Assembly: GCA_022768945.1 (NCBI GenBank)
Contig: JALEKY010000015.1
Coordinates: forward strand, 1-59,700
Origin: Christensenellaceae bacterium
Lineage (GTDB): Bacteria; Bacillota; Clostridia; Christensenellales; Borkfalkiaceae
Direction: 5' to 3'
DNA: 59,700 bases
Shown: piece after piece, positions 42,536 through 52,250 of the stretch
How the letters are laid out: every line of letters begins with the position of its first letter
How positions within the stretch are numbered: the first letter of the stretch is position 1
The notes under the pieces: model-generated
What the model was told of the DNA's origin: nothing
What the model saw: the letters and a program-made list of their open reading frames with translations, nothing else
Database searches by the model: none
Made by a program: the position numbers and the translations under genes

Positions 42536-44926
42536 CTACTTAAATTTTACGATTGTAACGCCTTTTTCCCCTTCTCCGTAAACGCCGTAACGATATTCCT
42601 TTACGAAAGGCTGCTTTTTAAGGTAATCCTGTATAGCCTTTCCAAGAATATGCAAGCCTTTTCCGTGAACGATTCTGCACTCTTCAACGTTGTTTACCAC
42701 GCAGGAATCGAGGAATTGCTCTACGTTTATAAGCGCTTCGTCAACGTTCTGACCTATTACGTTTATTTCGGTTTTCACCTCGTTAAAAGCTCCCGCCGAC
42801 CTCTTTACGCTGACCGACGACGACTTTTTAAGAGAACTCTTCGTCTTTTGCTCGGTCTTTTTCACGGTAAACAATTTATCCGCTTTGACGTTAAGCCTTA
42901 CTGAACCGGACATAACTTCGACTTCCCCTTTCCTTGGTGAAACGCGGCAGACCGTTCCGACGGACGACAGCGACGATACGTATACCTCGTCGCCCTCTTT
43001 GAGAGAAGACAAATCGACGGGTTTCATCGGAAGGTCGGAATAATCTTCCTCTCCGAGGTTATATTTAGAATCCGCGATTTTGTTCTTTAAAGTCCTTGCT
43101 ACGATTAAATCTCCGCTCGATAAATCCTGCTTTTTTAAAAGCTGTTTTATCTCGTCTATAAGCTCGTCAGCATACTCTTCCCGCTCGTTCACAAGCTGTC
43201 GTGCTTCGCTTTTCGCGCCGGCTATAAAACGCTGTTTATCTTGTTCGAGTTTAGCTCTTTCCGTCTTTACGGCTTCGCTTTCGCGAATAGCCTCTTCTGT
43301 AAGACGGGAATATTCGGCTTTATATTTTTCCGCTTCCTGACGAGATTTTTCAGCTTCTCTTAAAACGTTTTCGAATGAGATTTTGTTTTCGGTAAGAAGC
43401 GAGTAAGCGTGATCTATGATTTCTCCGGAAAGTCCTAAACGCTTGGAAATTTCTATCGCGTTGGAGCTTCCGGGCACGCCGATGTTCAGTTTGTAAAGCG
43501 GGGCGAAAGTTTCGCTGTCGAAATCCATCGAAGCGTTTTCTATCCCGTCGCGAGCGTAGGCATACTCTTTAAGACGAGAGTAATGCGTGGTGATTATCCC
43601 TCGGGAAGAGAGATTTAAAAGCGTTTCGATGACGGCCTGAGCAAGCGCGCTCCCCTCGTCCGGATCGGTGCCCGCGCCGATTTCGTCAATTAAAACAAGC
43701 GAACGCTCGTCTGCGTTTTCCGTTATGTTTATTATGTTTTTGATATGCGACGAAAATGTTGAAAGACTTTGCTCTATGCTTTGTTCGTCGCCTATGTCGG
43801 CAAAAATTTTATCGAAAAACGAGAGCGAAGTTCCGTCTTTTGCAGGAACGAAAAGTCCGCTCATAGCCATAAGCGTAAACAAACCGACAAGTTTTAAAGT
43901 AACGGTTTTGCCGCCCGTATTCGGTCCCGTTATAAGCAAAAACCTGTTATCTTTACCGAAACGAACGTCAAGAGGAACAACTTTATCCGCGTCGATAAGC
44001 GGGTGCCTTCCCCTAACGATGTTTATAAAGCCGTTTTCGTTGAACCCCGGGCGCAAAGAGCGGGTTTTATATGCGTATTCGGCTTTTGCGAAAGCGATAT
44101 CGAGAGAAGCCAGAAGGTCTATATTCAGAGCGAGCGCGTCTGCCATGGAACCGACCTGACGAGACAAATCGTACAAAATCTTTTCGACTTCGGCGTTTTC
44201 CTCCGCTATAGCGGTTCTTAAATCGTTGTTCAGATCCAAAACGGCTTCGGGTTCGATAAAAACCGTCGCGCCCGTGGACGACTGATCGTGAACAAGACCT
44301 TTTATCTGGCTTCTGTACTCGTTTTTTACGGGGATAACGTATCTGTCTCCGCGCATCGTTATGATATTTTCCTGAAGATATTTCATCTTGTTACCGCGGA
44401 CGTAAGAAGCGAGTTTCTCCCTTATGGAATCATTGATTTTTTTAATTTTTCTGCGAATTTGATAGAGTGTTTCGGACGCGTTGTCGCTCACTTGGTCGTC
44501 CGAAACGATTTTCGAGGCAATATCGTTTTCGATATAATGCTCGGTAAAAATCTGCTCGGCAATTCTGCGAAGATAAACGATTTTTTCATCGTCAATCACC
44601 GTAATCGCTCCCTTTGAAAGACGCGAGGAGCGGAGAAGCCTCATTACTCTTAAAAGCTCGGAGCAAGAAAGAGTCGCGCCTTTTTTTGCTCTGTCGAGCT
44701 CGTCTGTTATTTCGTCGAAAAAATCCACCCCGGAAACGGCGTATTTATAGAGTAACGCGTCTGCTTCCGCCGTTGTATCGAGAGAAATTTCGGCAGATAA
44801 AAAATCATTTTCCGGAACGGAATTTTTGATTTTTTCCTTAGAAACGCCGAGCACCGCGTATTCGCTTACCGAACGCATTACTTTATCGTACTCGAGCGTC
44901 AAAAGAACTTTTTCGGATATATTCAT
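42536..44926 (-). CDS. mutS2: MutS2, ribosome-rescue/endonuclease ATPase
   Basis: A 796-residue MutS family protein without the mismatch-recognition domain. Core and clamp domains precede the ATPase: Walker A LLITGPNTGGKTVTLKLVG, LVLIDEIGAGTDPDEGSALAQA and TTHYSRLKEYAY. A coiled region (about 515-610) and a KOW-like region follow, and the C-terminal Smr nuclease domain has EINVIGQNVDEALINVEQFLD with HGKG. MutS2 suppresses recombination in some bacteria and acts on collided ribosomes in Bacillus. The ATG at 44924-44926 has CAGGTG upstream; domain set and length are normal. Confidence 0.96.
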   Translation of the reverse strand: MNISEKVLLTLEYDKVMRSVSEYAVLGVSKEKIKNSVPENDFLSAEISLDTTAEADALLYKYAVSGVDFFDEITDELDRAKKGATLSCSELLRVMRLLRSSRLSKGAITVIDDEKIVYLRRIAEQIFTEHYIENDIASKIVSDDQVSDNASETLYQIRRKIKKINDSIREKLASYVRGNKMKYLQENIITMRGDRYVIPVKNEYRSQIKGLVHDQSSTGATVFIEPEAVLDLNNDLRTAIAEENAEVEKILYDLSRQVGSMADALALNIDLLASLDIAFAKAEYAYKTRSLRPGFNENGFINIVRGRHPLIDADKVVPLDVRFGKDNRFLLITGPNTGGKTVTLKLVGLFTLMAMSGLFVPAKDGTSLSFFDKIFADIGDEQSIEQSLSTFSSHIKNIINITENADERSLVLIDEIGAGTDPDEGSALAQAVIETLLNLSSRGIITTHYSRLKEYAYARDGIENASMDFDSETFAPLYKLNIGVPGSSNAIEISKRLGLSGEIIDHAYSLLTENKISFENVLREAEKSRQEAEKYKAEYSRLTEEAIRESEAVKTERAKLEQDKQRFIAGAKSEARQLVNEREEYADELIDEIKQLLKKQDLSSGDLIVARTLKNKIADSKYNLGEEDYSDLPMKPVDLSSLKEGDEVYVSSLSSVGTVCRVSPRKGEVEVMSGSVRLNVKADKLFTVKKTEQKTKSSLKKSSSVSVKRSAGAFNEVKTEINVIGQNVDEALINVEQFLDSCVVNNVEECRIVHGKGLHILGKAIQDYLKKQPFVKEYRYGVYGEGEKGVTIVKFK

Positions 44927-45010
44927 AATTAACACCTGTTTTATCCGGACGAAACGAAAAAGGTTCGCCCTGCTTTATAAAAAACTTGCTTTTATTTTTT
45001 TCGGGAAATA

Positions 45011-47266
45011 TTATTTCACGCCTTTAGGAAGATTGCCCGAAGTATACCTGCCCTCTCCGTAAACGGCTTTTCGCTCAGAAAGAGTTTCGGCGCGAAGTAC
45101 GCTCTGAATTTCCTCGTCGGCAGACGCAGTAAAATCGTAAAGCTCGCCGCCAGAACAAGGCGAAGAAACAAGTTTAAACGGATTATACACTTCGAAGCGA
45201 CAAGAAGAAATTTTATATCTTCTGACTTTAAACTGTCTGCCCTGTTCATCCGTAAGAGTATACATATTCCCTCTGTTGCATTTTTCGCAGGTAAAAGAAA
45301 ACGGACAGTATATCAAATCCATAACCTGAACGTCTCCGAGGGACAATCTGTACCCGTCCTTATTGGCAAAAGCGGAAATTTCCGCAACGGATAACTCTTT
45401 CGAATAACAATATCCGGCACATAACGGATTACTCTTTAAATACGAAACATCTACGTCGTTAAAAACGTTAAGCCCGGTGCCCGCTATAAACTTAATACCG
45501 AGTTTTTCGGCAAACTCAAGTCCGTAGTAACCTTCGATATACACTCCGTCAAACGACTTTGCGAGATTAGAAAAAATTTCCAAGTCGCGGGTATTTGCAA
45601 AAGGCGGAAGATAAAGATATTTTTCACCTTTCAAACTTTCGGCAAAAGAGAAAATTTTATTTGCGTCCGAATAGTCATAAGGCTTTACCACCACTTTTTC
45701 ATCATCAAAAGCGACGCAGCAAGAATCGCTTATAATTACTATATTTTTGCGACAAATTACATTTGGTATAAAAGAGTTTGAAGACGTAAAATCTTTAACG
45801 AAAGACAACGAGACAAGCCCTCTTTCGGTAAGCAACTCGTTATGGGCGTATCCGAAAATTTCCGCGTAACATTTTCTTCTGAAAGCATTAAGAAGCGACT
45901 TCGGAACAAAAACGTTTTCTATCGAAGATATCTCTGTTTCAGGTGAAATCGGATAGTCACCGACTTTATCGAAACACGCCTTTATCTCCGATTCCGAAAC
46001 GGGTTTACTCTCCGATTTATCGAAAATTTCGTCCGAAAACACCGTAAAACTTATGTTTTTAAAAGAAATATCGGCTTTTGCCCTCTCTCCGGCTTTAAAA
46101 TAAAGAACCAACTTGACTTTTTCAATTCTTTTAAGCCCGCTTACGTAATCGGCAAGTTTTTGATCTTTCGTGATATATACGTCGCTGCCGACTTTAGCCT
46201 TCTTAAGACCTATCGACAAGACGTTGCCACTTTGGGAAATAAAACTTCCGCCGTCAATCTCAACGCCGTTATAAAGACACTTAAAGCCGTCTCCTTTTAC
46301 AAATTCTTCATTTGTCTTTACCTTAGCCACTCCGTCGACAACCGAAAAAGCCTTACCAACAAAATCTCCGATATTTCCTTGAATTTTACTCGATATTATG
46401 TCACGCGATTTCGGCAAATAATACCCTTTTGTGAAGTGCCCGCGGTTAAATCCTCTCTTTAAAAGCGAAAATTCTTTTTCGTCAAAATTCCCGAGAATAG
46501 CCTTGGAATAAACGCTTACGGCTTCATAAACGTACTCGGGGCTTCTCATTCTTCCCTCTATTTTAAAACTCGAAACGCACGCTTCTTCAAGGCTTTTCAC
46601 CTCGCTTGCAAGACATAAATCCGAAAGCGAAAGATTGTACCCCGAAAACGATTTAAACCCGTTGCCGGAGTAAGTATAATATTTTCGACACGGCTGTTTA
46701 CAATATCCTCTGTTCCCGGACAAACCGCCGACAAACGAACTTAAATAGCAATGCCCCGAAAACGACGAACACAGCGCGCCGTGAACGAAACCTTCCGTTT
46801 CGATGATTGCGGCGATTTTTTTAATTTCTTCTTTACTCGTTTCCCGAGCGAGAATCACGCGGGAAAAGCCATATCTTTTTGCGAGTTCGGCTCCTAAAAC
46901 GTTACACACGCCCGCTTGCGTGCTTAAATGCAGACATATGCCGGGAATTTTTTCCTTTAAAAACTTCCCTAAAAACATATCCTGAACGATAAACGCGTCT
47001 GCGCCGAGCTCGTAGGCTTTTAAAACCGTTTCAAAAAAATCTTTAAGTTCGCCGTTTTTTATAAGCGTGTTGACCGCAATATATATTTTTACGCCGAAAA
47101 AATGGGCTTTCTTTAAATAAAAGTCCAGATTTTCAAGCGAAAAATTTTCCGCGCTTCCTCGCGCCGAAAACTCTTTCAATCCCAAATAGATTGCGTTTGC
47201 ACCCGCGTTTACGGCAGCGTTAAAACTTTGCTCGTTACCCGCGGGGGCTAAAATTTCAATTTGCAT
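45011..47266 (-). CDS. U32 family peptidase-like protein (RlhA/TrhP group)
   Basis: A 751-residue protein. N-terminal U32 core: MQIEILAPAGNEQSFNAAVNAGANAIYLGLKEFSARGSAENFSLENL, LHLSTQAGVCN, RVILARETS and SSFKIEGRMRSPEYV. Cysteines for a likely Fe-S cluster are in NRGYCKQPCRKYY and earlier CSSFSGHC. The C-terminal half (about 400-751) corresponds to DUF3656-containing long members, and CPFSFTCEKCNRG near residue 670 adds another cysteine set. Related enzymes hydroxylate rRNA or tRNA rather than cut proteins, so RNA modification is more likely than proteolysis. It follows the pheT terminator and precedes mutS2. Confidence 0.9.
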   Translation of the reverse strand: MQIEILAPAGNEQSFNAAVNAGANAIYLGLKEFSARGSAENFSLENLDFYLKKAHFFGVKIYIAVNTLIKNGELKDFFETVLKAYELGADAFIVQDMFLGKFLKEKIPGICLHLSTQAGVCNVLGAELAKRYGFSRVILARETSKEEIKKIAAIIETEGFVHGALCSSFSGHCYLSSFVGGLSGNRGYCKQPCRKYYTYSGNGFKSFSGYNLSLSDLCLASEVKSLEEACVSSFKIEGRMRSPEYVYEAVSVYSKAILGNFDEKEFSLLKRGFNRGHFTKGYYLPKSRDIISSKIQGNIGDFVGKAFSVVDGVAKVKTNEEFVKGDGFKCLYNGVEIDGGSFISQSGNVLSIGLKKAKVGSDVYITKDQKLADYVSGLKRIEKVKLVLYFKAGERAKADISFKNISFTVFSDEIFDKSESKPVSESEIKACFDKVGDYPISPETEISSIENVFVPKSLLNAFRRKCYAEIFGYAHNELLTERGLVSLSFVKDFTSSNSFIPNVICRKNIVIISDSCCVAFDDEKVVVKPYDYSDANKIFSFAESLKGEKYLYLPPFANTRDLEIFSNLAKSFDGVYIEGYYGLEFAEKLGIKFIAGTGLNVFNDVDVSYLKSNPLCAGYCYSKELSVAEISAFANKDGYRLSLGDVQVMDLIYCPFSFTCEKCNRGNMYTLTDEQGRQFKVRRYKISSCRFEVYNPFKLVSSPCSGGELYDFTASADEEIQSVLRAETLSERKAVYGEGRYTSGNLPKGVK

Positions 47267-47280
47267 TATCTATACCGTAT

Positions 47281-47317
47281 AAAAAAATTTTCGGGCGCGC
47301 ACAAACGGCGCACCCGA
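47281..47317 (-). terminator. Terminator after pheT
   Basis: A 10-bp stem TCGGGTGCGC/GCGCGCCCGA (one T-G pair) with loop CGTTTGT, followed by AAAATTTTTTTATA on the minus strand, five bases after the pheT stop. Confidence 0.9.
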
Positions 47318-47321
47318 CTGC

Positions 47322-49715
47322 TTATCTTATTTCTACGCCTAATTTTTCCTTTAAATTCTTAAGAATCTTGCCCACGTACTTTTCTACGTCTTCAACGCTC
47401 AAAGTTCTGTCGAGACAGGTGAACTTAATTCTGTAAGCCATGCTCTTTTTACCCTCGGGAAGAATAATTCCCTCATAAACGTCGAACAACTCGACGCTTT
47501 CCATATTTTTTACGCCGGAATTTTTGATACAATCGATAATTTCCGCGTTAGTAGCCGTTTTATCAACGAGAAGCGCGAGGTCTCTTTCTACCGACGGGAA
47601 CTTCGCTATCGGTTTAAACGAAATCTTTTCGTCTATATCTTCCGAGATCGTCGAAAAATCGAGTTCCGCAACGTAAATTCTCTTATCGATACCGAGTTTC
47701 TCGGCAAAAACGGGGCTTATTTCGCCCATAAAACCGATATTTTTTCCACCGAGAGAAATTTCTGCGGTTCTGCCCGGGTGCATATAAGCGATATTCGTCT
47801 TTTCAAAAACAGGTTCGCTCTTGCATTTAAGCGAAGACAAAAGCTTTTCGACAACGCCTTTTAGCGTGTAAAAACTCTCGAGCAAACCGTAGCACACAAG
47901 ACAAATTTTCTTACGCTCTTCGGGAAGCTCCTTAAGCGGTAATTCTTTCGCGAGGTACACCGAAGCGTACTCGAAAAATCTGCCGTCGTAATTATTTTTA
48001 TTTAAATTTTTAACGGCTACGTTGACGAGCGACGGTACGAGCGAAGTTCTCATCAGCGAGAAATCTTCACCGAGCGGATTCATAAGCTTAATAGCCTTGC
48101 TCTGGTCAAGCGAATATTGCTCGAAGTACTTATCCGAAACAAACGAGTACGTTATCGTTTCAAAGAAACCAGCGTCCACAAGGAGCTTTTTCATAGCTTC
48201 TTCCCGTCTTTGCGCGTCTGTTTTACCTCCGTCCGTTATTGACGAATTTTCAAACAACGTGCATTCGATGTGGTCGTAACCATACTCTCGGATTACTTCC
48301 TCGGCAAGATCAGGGAAACCTTCCACGTCCTCCCTGTAAAGCGGAACCGTTACTTTAAGATTTTTTCCTTTTACTTCCGTTTTGAAATCAAGTCTGTTTA
48401 AAATATTGACAGTTTCTTCCTTGGGAACGGTTATACCGAGTAATCCGTTGATTTTATCGAAAGTGGTTTCGATTGTTTTCGGCTGAAGCGACTCTACGTT
48501 TCTGTCGATTATACCCTCTGCTATTTTACCGCAGTTCAACTCGCAAACAAGATGTAGCGCGCGCTTTAAAGCGAGCATGGTCGTATAAGCGTCCACGCCT
48601 TTTTCAAACCTTGCAGACGAATCCGAACGCTGACCTAACGCGCGGGAAGTTTTTCTTACGTTGTCACGCTTGAATTTAGCGGCTTCGAAAACTATCTCTT
48701 TAGTGTCTTCTCTAATCTCGCTGTTAAGTCCGCCCATAATTCCCGCGAGAGCAACGGGTTTTTCACCGTCGCAAATAACGAGATTGTTTCCGTTAAGCGT
48801 GAATTCTTTTTCGTCGAGAGTTGTGATTTTTTCGTTTTCCTTTGCCCTTCTCACGTCGATTTCGCCGCCGGTAAGGAAATTGTAGTCGAAGGCGTGCATC
48901 GGCTGTCCCATTTCGAGCAAAACGTAGTTAGTTATATCTACGACGTTGTTTATGGAGTTCAAACCCATGGAAAAGAGTCTTCTTCTCAGCCATTCGGGAG
49001 ATTTTTCGATTTTTATATCGCTTACGTATGCAGCCGCATATCTCGGGCAAAGGTCGGCGGCTTCAACAAAAACCTTTAATTTATCGTCAATTTTTACGGT
49101 TTTATCCACAGAATATTCAAACGAAGGCATTTTTAAAGATCTGTTTAAAACCGCAGATATTTCCCTTGCGAGTCCCAAAATCGACTGACAATCCGGGCGG
49201 TTCGCGGTTACCGAAATATCAAAAATATAATCCTCTATTCCGAGCACGTCTTTAACTTCCGCTCCGAGAGGATAGTCTTCTTTGAAAATCAGAATTCCGT
49301 TTACGGAAGCTCCCTCGTAGAAGGAGTCGTTTATACCGAGTTCTTCGCCCGAACAGAACATACCGTACGAAGGCTCGCCTCTGAGTTTGCCGTTTTTAAT
49401 CGTTTCTCCGTTATCGAGCGTAGCTCCGTCAACGGCAACGGGTACAAGAGCGCCCTCGAAAACGTTCGTAGCCGCCGTAATTATCTGCAAATTGCCGTAT
49501 TTACCCGCGTCGACCTGACAGATGGTCAACTTGTCCGCATTCGGGTGCTTTGCCAAAGACAAAATTCTGCAAAATACTATTTTATTTATGTTTTTGCCGC
49601 GGTGAATGATTTCTTCGACCTCGAAACCGCAGTAAAAAAGCTTGCTTTCAAGTTCCTTAACGGAAATATCCGTTAAATCGACGTATTCTTTTAACCAACT
49701 TAAAGGTAATTTCAT
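47322..49715 (-). CDS. pheT: Phenylalanyl-tRNA synthetase beta subunit
   Basis: A 797-residue beta subunit of the (alpha-beta)2 enzyme. N-terminal B1 and tRNA-binding OB domain (LAKHPNADKLTICQVDAG, about residues 55-75), B3/B4 editing domain with ISVTANRPDCQSILGLARE and MGQPMHAFDYN, the catalytic-like B6-B7 region (TYSFVSDKYFEQY, LMNPLGEDFSLMRTSLVPSL) and the C-terminal FDX-ACB anticodon-binding domain (KFPSVERDLALLVDK). The length is typical. It follows pheS by 15 bases. Confidence 0.97.
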   Translation of the reverse strand: MKLPLSWLKEYVDLTDISVKELESKLFYCGFEVEEIIHRGKNINKIVFCRILSLAKHPNADKLTICQVDAGKYGNLQIITAATNVFEGALVPVAVDGATLDNGETIKNGKLRGEPSYGMFCSGEELGINDSFYEGASVNGILIFKEDYPLGAEVKDVLGIEDYIFDISVTANRPDCQSILGLAREISAVLNRSLKMPSFEYSVDKTVKIDDKLKVFVEAADLCPRYAAAYVSDIKIEKSPEWLRRRLFSMGLNSINNVVDITNYVLLEMGQPMHAFDYNFLTGGEIDVRRAKENEKITTLDEKEFTLNGNNLVICDGEKPVALAGIMGGLNSEIREDTKEIVFEAAKFKRDNVRKTSRALGQRSDSSARFEKGVDAYTTMLALKRALHLVCELNCGKIAEGIIDRNVESLQPKTIETTFDKINGLLGITVPKEETVNILNRLDFKTEVKGKNLKVTVPLYREDVEGFPDLAEEVIREYGYDHIECTLFENSSITDGGKTDAQRREEAMKKLLVDAGFFETITYSFVSDKYFEQYSLDQSKAIKLMNPLGEDFSLMRTSLVPSLVNVAVKNLNKNNYDGRFFEYASVYLAKELPLKELPEERKKICLVCYGLLESFYTLKGVVEKLLSSLKCKSEPVFEKTNIAYMHPGRTAEISLGGKNIGFMGEISPVFAEKLGIDKRIYVAELDFSTISEDIDEKISFKPIAKFPSVERDLALLVDKTATNAEIIDCIKNSGVKNMESVELFDVYEGIILPEGKKSMAYRIKFTCLDRTLSVEDVEKYVGKILKNLKEKLGVEIR

Positions 49716-49730
49716 TTCTCTGCCCTCACG

Positions 49731-50750
49731 TTAAAACTGTTTAAGGAATCTGATATCGTTATCGAAAAGATATCTTATATCCGGTATGCCGTATTTGAGC
49801 ATGGCTATTCTTTCAAGCCCGAGCCCGAACGCAAAACCCGAATATACGTCCGGATCGACGCCGCAGTTTTCGAGAACGACTCTGTTTACCATGCCCGCGC
49901 CGAGAATTTCTATCCAGCCCGTGCCTTTACAGAGCGAGCAGCCTTTTCCTCCGCATTCCGAACAAGAAACGTCTATCTCCACGCTCGGTTCGGTAAACGG
50001 GAAATAACTCGGACGAAGTCTTGTTTTTACGTCGGGCGCAAAAACCTTTTTGCATACGGCTTCGAGAACGCCCTTCAAATCGCAAAGAGTAATGCCTTTA
50101 TCGACCACAAGCCCCTCCATCTGATGGAACATAGGAGAGTGAGTTGCGTCGTAGTCCGAACGGTAAACCCTGCCCGGACTCAACACCTTAATAGGAGGCT
50201 TTTCCTTTTCCATGCAACGTATCTGCCCCGCCGAAGTCTGTGTGCGAAGAAGAATTCCTTCGTTGATATAGAACGTATCCTGCATATCGCGCGCCGGGTG
50301 ATCGTCTGGAATATTCAGCTGTTTAAAATTGTAGTAATCAAGCTCTATTTCAGGTCCTTCAAACACCTTAAATCCAAGCCCGGAGAACGCCTCGATAAGT
50401 TCGTTACGAACGAGATTTACGGGGTGAAGTCCGCCTTGTTTCAGCTTTATTCCGGGAAGAGTTACATCGATTGTTTCTTTCTTGAGTCTCTCCTCCGTTT
50501 CCCCTGCTTTCAGTTGATTCTCCTTAGAACCGATGGCGTTTTCGATAGCTTCTCTCAAATCGTTTACAAGCTTGCCCACCATAGGTCTTTCGTCGCTCGG
50601 CACTTCCCTCATTCCCTTTAAAAGTGAGGTTATTTCGCCGCTTTTGCCGAGATATTTGATTCTGAGTTCGGCAAGATCTTTGGAAAGACGCGCTTCTTTT
50701 ACGACCTCGAGCGCCTGTCTGCGGAGATCTGCAATTTTTTCCTTAATCAT
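49731..50750 (-). CDS. pheS: Phenylalanyl-tRNA synthetase alpha subunit
   Basis: A 339-residue catalytic subunit. N-terminal coiled coil (about 1-90) followed by the class II core: [76 protein letters not shown] (motif 2) and [23 protein letters not shown] (motif 3). A four-cysteine element ([17 protein letters not shown]) interrupts the core, as in many Clostridia. Expression is controlled by the T-box leader immediately upstream. Confidence 0.97.
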   Translation of the reverse strand: MIKEKIADLRRQALEVVKEARLSKDLAELRIKYLGKSGEITSLLKGMREVPSDERPMVGKLVNDLREAIENAIGSKENQLKAGETEERLKKETIDVTLPGIKLKQGGLHPVNLVRNELIEAFSGLGFKVFEGPEIELDYYNFKQLNIPDDHPARDMQDTFYINEGILLRTQTSAGQIRCMEKEKPPIKVLSPGRVYRSDYDATHSPMFHQMEGLVVDKGITLCDLKGVLEAVCKKVFAPDVKTRLRPSYFPFTEPSVEIDVSCSECGGKGCSLCKGTGWIEILGAGMVNRVVLENCGVDPDVYSGFAFGLGLERIAMLKYGIPDIRYLFDNDIRFLKQF

Positions 50751-50761
50751 AATAAAAACTC

Positions 50762-51016
50762 CATAAAAAAATAAAAGACGTGCCTATAATTAGGACGCCT
50801 TAGTTTTGCGTGGTACCACCTAAATTCGCCTTGATAACAAGACCTTCTTTATCGTTATTACGGAACGACCGCCGCAGCCTACTAAACGTAAGTTTTTCGG
50901 TGCGAAGCTCCAAAGTGAATATCGAATGCCGACCGATTTCCGCCTTTCAGCCACGAGCAGAATCTCTTTTTCCGGTCTTATACACTCGCCTGTCTTTATC
51001 ATTGCCTTTAAACAAC
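50762..51016 (-). promoter_or_regulatory. T-box leader controlling pheST
   Basis: The T-box sequence AGGTGGTACCACGC is at 50808-50821 on the minus strand. It is followed by a terminator (arms AAGGCGT and GCACGTCTT, then TTTTATTTTTT, about 50764-50803) which the T-box can replace with an antiterminator. The preceding 170 bases form stem I and further helices; UUC (Phe) codons occur on the 3' side of stem I (GGCATTCGATATTC), consistent with a tRNA-Phe specifier. Uncharged tRNA-Phe would stabilise the antiterminator and switch on pheST. Confidence 0.92.
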
Positions 51017-51022
51017 GGTTTT

Positions 51023-51051
51023 ATTTTAACCGAAAAAAAGCGGTTTGTCAA
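51023..51051 (-). promoter_or_regulatory. Promoter of the pheST T-box transcript
   Basis: A perfect TTGACA (51046-51051), a 17-base spacer and TAAAAT (51023-51028). Confidence 0.88.
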
Positions 51052-51142
51052 TCGTTTATCCGAGAATACCGAAGAAATAGCGGGGACTGCCTTCTTTTAA
51101 CGTTCGCTTCCCCTTAATTTTTGCTTTTTGTTGCCCGCGGTT

Positions 51143-51784
51143 CTACCGTTTTTCTGTAGTTTTACCGCATTCTCCTACGGAAGAAATTCCCATATAGACT
51201 TTGGGAACTTTCCCTATAATGACGTTTTCGTATAACAAAACGGAAACTTCCGCGAGCGAATGTCTTTTTCTTCCGACTGCAACAAGAGTAACATCCGGTA
51301 TTAGATTAACGTAAACGGAATGCTTAACCTGATTTATCCCGGCACTCTCGAAAGACGAAATTATTTCGCATTTAGCCGATATTATTTTTATAAGTTTGAA
51401 ATTAACCTTTTTTCCGAACCCCGAAAAAAGTTTTGTGCCGGTAAATACTCCGGCGGGAACGTTAATGCCGTCCGCCGCCTCTTTCTCAAGATATTCGCAT
51501 ACGTTTTCAACAAGCCGCGAAGTATACGAATTAACCGAAACGCCGTCCGTTATCACGCACTTTATATCGCCGTCGTCATTCGTTATAAAAGAGAAAAAAT
51601 CCTGATACTCTCCGCTCAAAGCGGCTTCCTTTATACACTCGTAAGCAGCCGAAGTCAAAACTGCTTCCGCTGCGGCGTCGCCAGCATCCAAAACGGTATC
51701 CGAAACCCTTATATAGTATAACGACAACAAAATAACCGCTATCAAAAATCCGACCGAAAGCTTCAGTTTGCTTTTTATTTTCAT
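51143..51784 (-). CDS. yunB: YunB-like sporulation protein
   Basis: A 213-residue protein with an N-terminal membrane anchor (about residues 9-26) and an extracytoplasmic domain. Family features: the conserved middle (INVPAGVFTGTKLFSGFGKKVNFKLI), ISSFESAGINQVKHSVYVNL and the C-terminal VLLYENVIIGKVPKVYMG, as in YunB, a sigma-E-controlled protein required for full sporulation in Bacillus whose mechanism is unknown. It is 49 bases after spoVAE, in line with a sporulation cluster. Confidence 0.85.
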   Translation of the reverse strand: MKIKSKLKLSVGFLIAVILLSLYYIRVSDTVLDAGDAAAEAVLTSAAYECIKEAALSGEYQDFFSFITNDDGDIKCVITDGVSVNSYTSRLVENVCEYLEKEAADGINVPAGVFTGTKLFSGFGKKVNFKLIKIISAKCEIISSFESAGINQVKHSVYVNLIPDVTLVAVGRKRHSLAEVSVLLYENVIIGKVPKVYMGISSVGECGKTTEKR

Positions 51785-51833
51785 ATTTCATTATATGAAA
51801 ACGACGGCTTTTATAGACTTTTCAATAAATCTC

Positions 51834-52214
51834 TCAATTCTTTTTGGATTTAGGTCTGAACGCGAGAGCAAAAACGTACCCGAAGACAATCGCCGCCGTT
51901 ATACCTGCTGCCGCCGCCTTCACTCCTCCCGTAATCGCCCCGAAAAGATTTTCTCTTGCGCCCTTAATCGCCCCTTCCGCAAGAAGGTAACCGAATCCCG
52001 AAATAGGCACTGTGGCTCCGGCTCCCGCAAAATCAACGAGATAACCGTATAAACCTATCGCCTGCAGAAATACTCCCGCAAGCAAAAAATAAACGAGTAT
52101 TTTTCCCGGGGTAACCTTTGTATAATTTATAAGCAACTGCGCAATCGTACATATGCTCCCGCCGACTATAAACGCTTTTATAAACATATAAATAATTTCG
52201 TATTCTTTTGCCAT
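51834..52214 (-). CDS. spoVAE: SpoVAE-like stage V sporulation protein
   Basis: A 126-residue membrane protein with four hydrophobic segments. FIVGGSICTIAQLLINYTKVTPGKILV, GATVPISGFGYLLAEGAIKGARENLFGAITGGVKAAAAGITAAIVFGYVFALAF match SpoVAE (the AEB type). SpoVA proteins form the channel that loads dipicolinic acid into the forespore and releases it at germination. It follows spoVAD by 36 bases. The GSICTI..L and P(I)TGF motifs are shared with SpoVAC encoded two genes upstream; the two are homologous. Confidence 0.92.
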   Translation of the reverse strand: MAKEYEIIYMFIKAFIVGGSICTIAQLLINYTKVTPGKILVYFLLAGVFLQAIGLYGYLVDFAGAGATVPISGFGYLLAEGAIKGARENLFGAITGGVKAAAAGITAAIVFGYVFALAFRPKSKKN

Positions 52215-52250
52215 ATTTTTTATGCCCTCTTTTAAGCGGCGCGGCTCGCG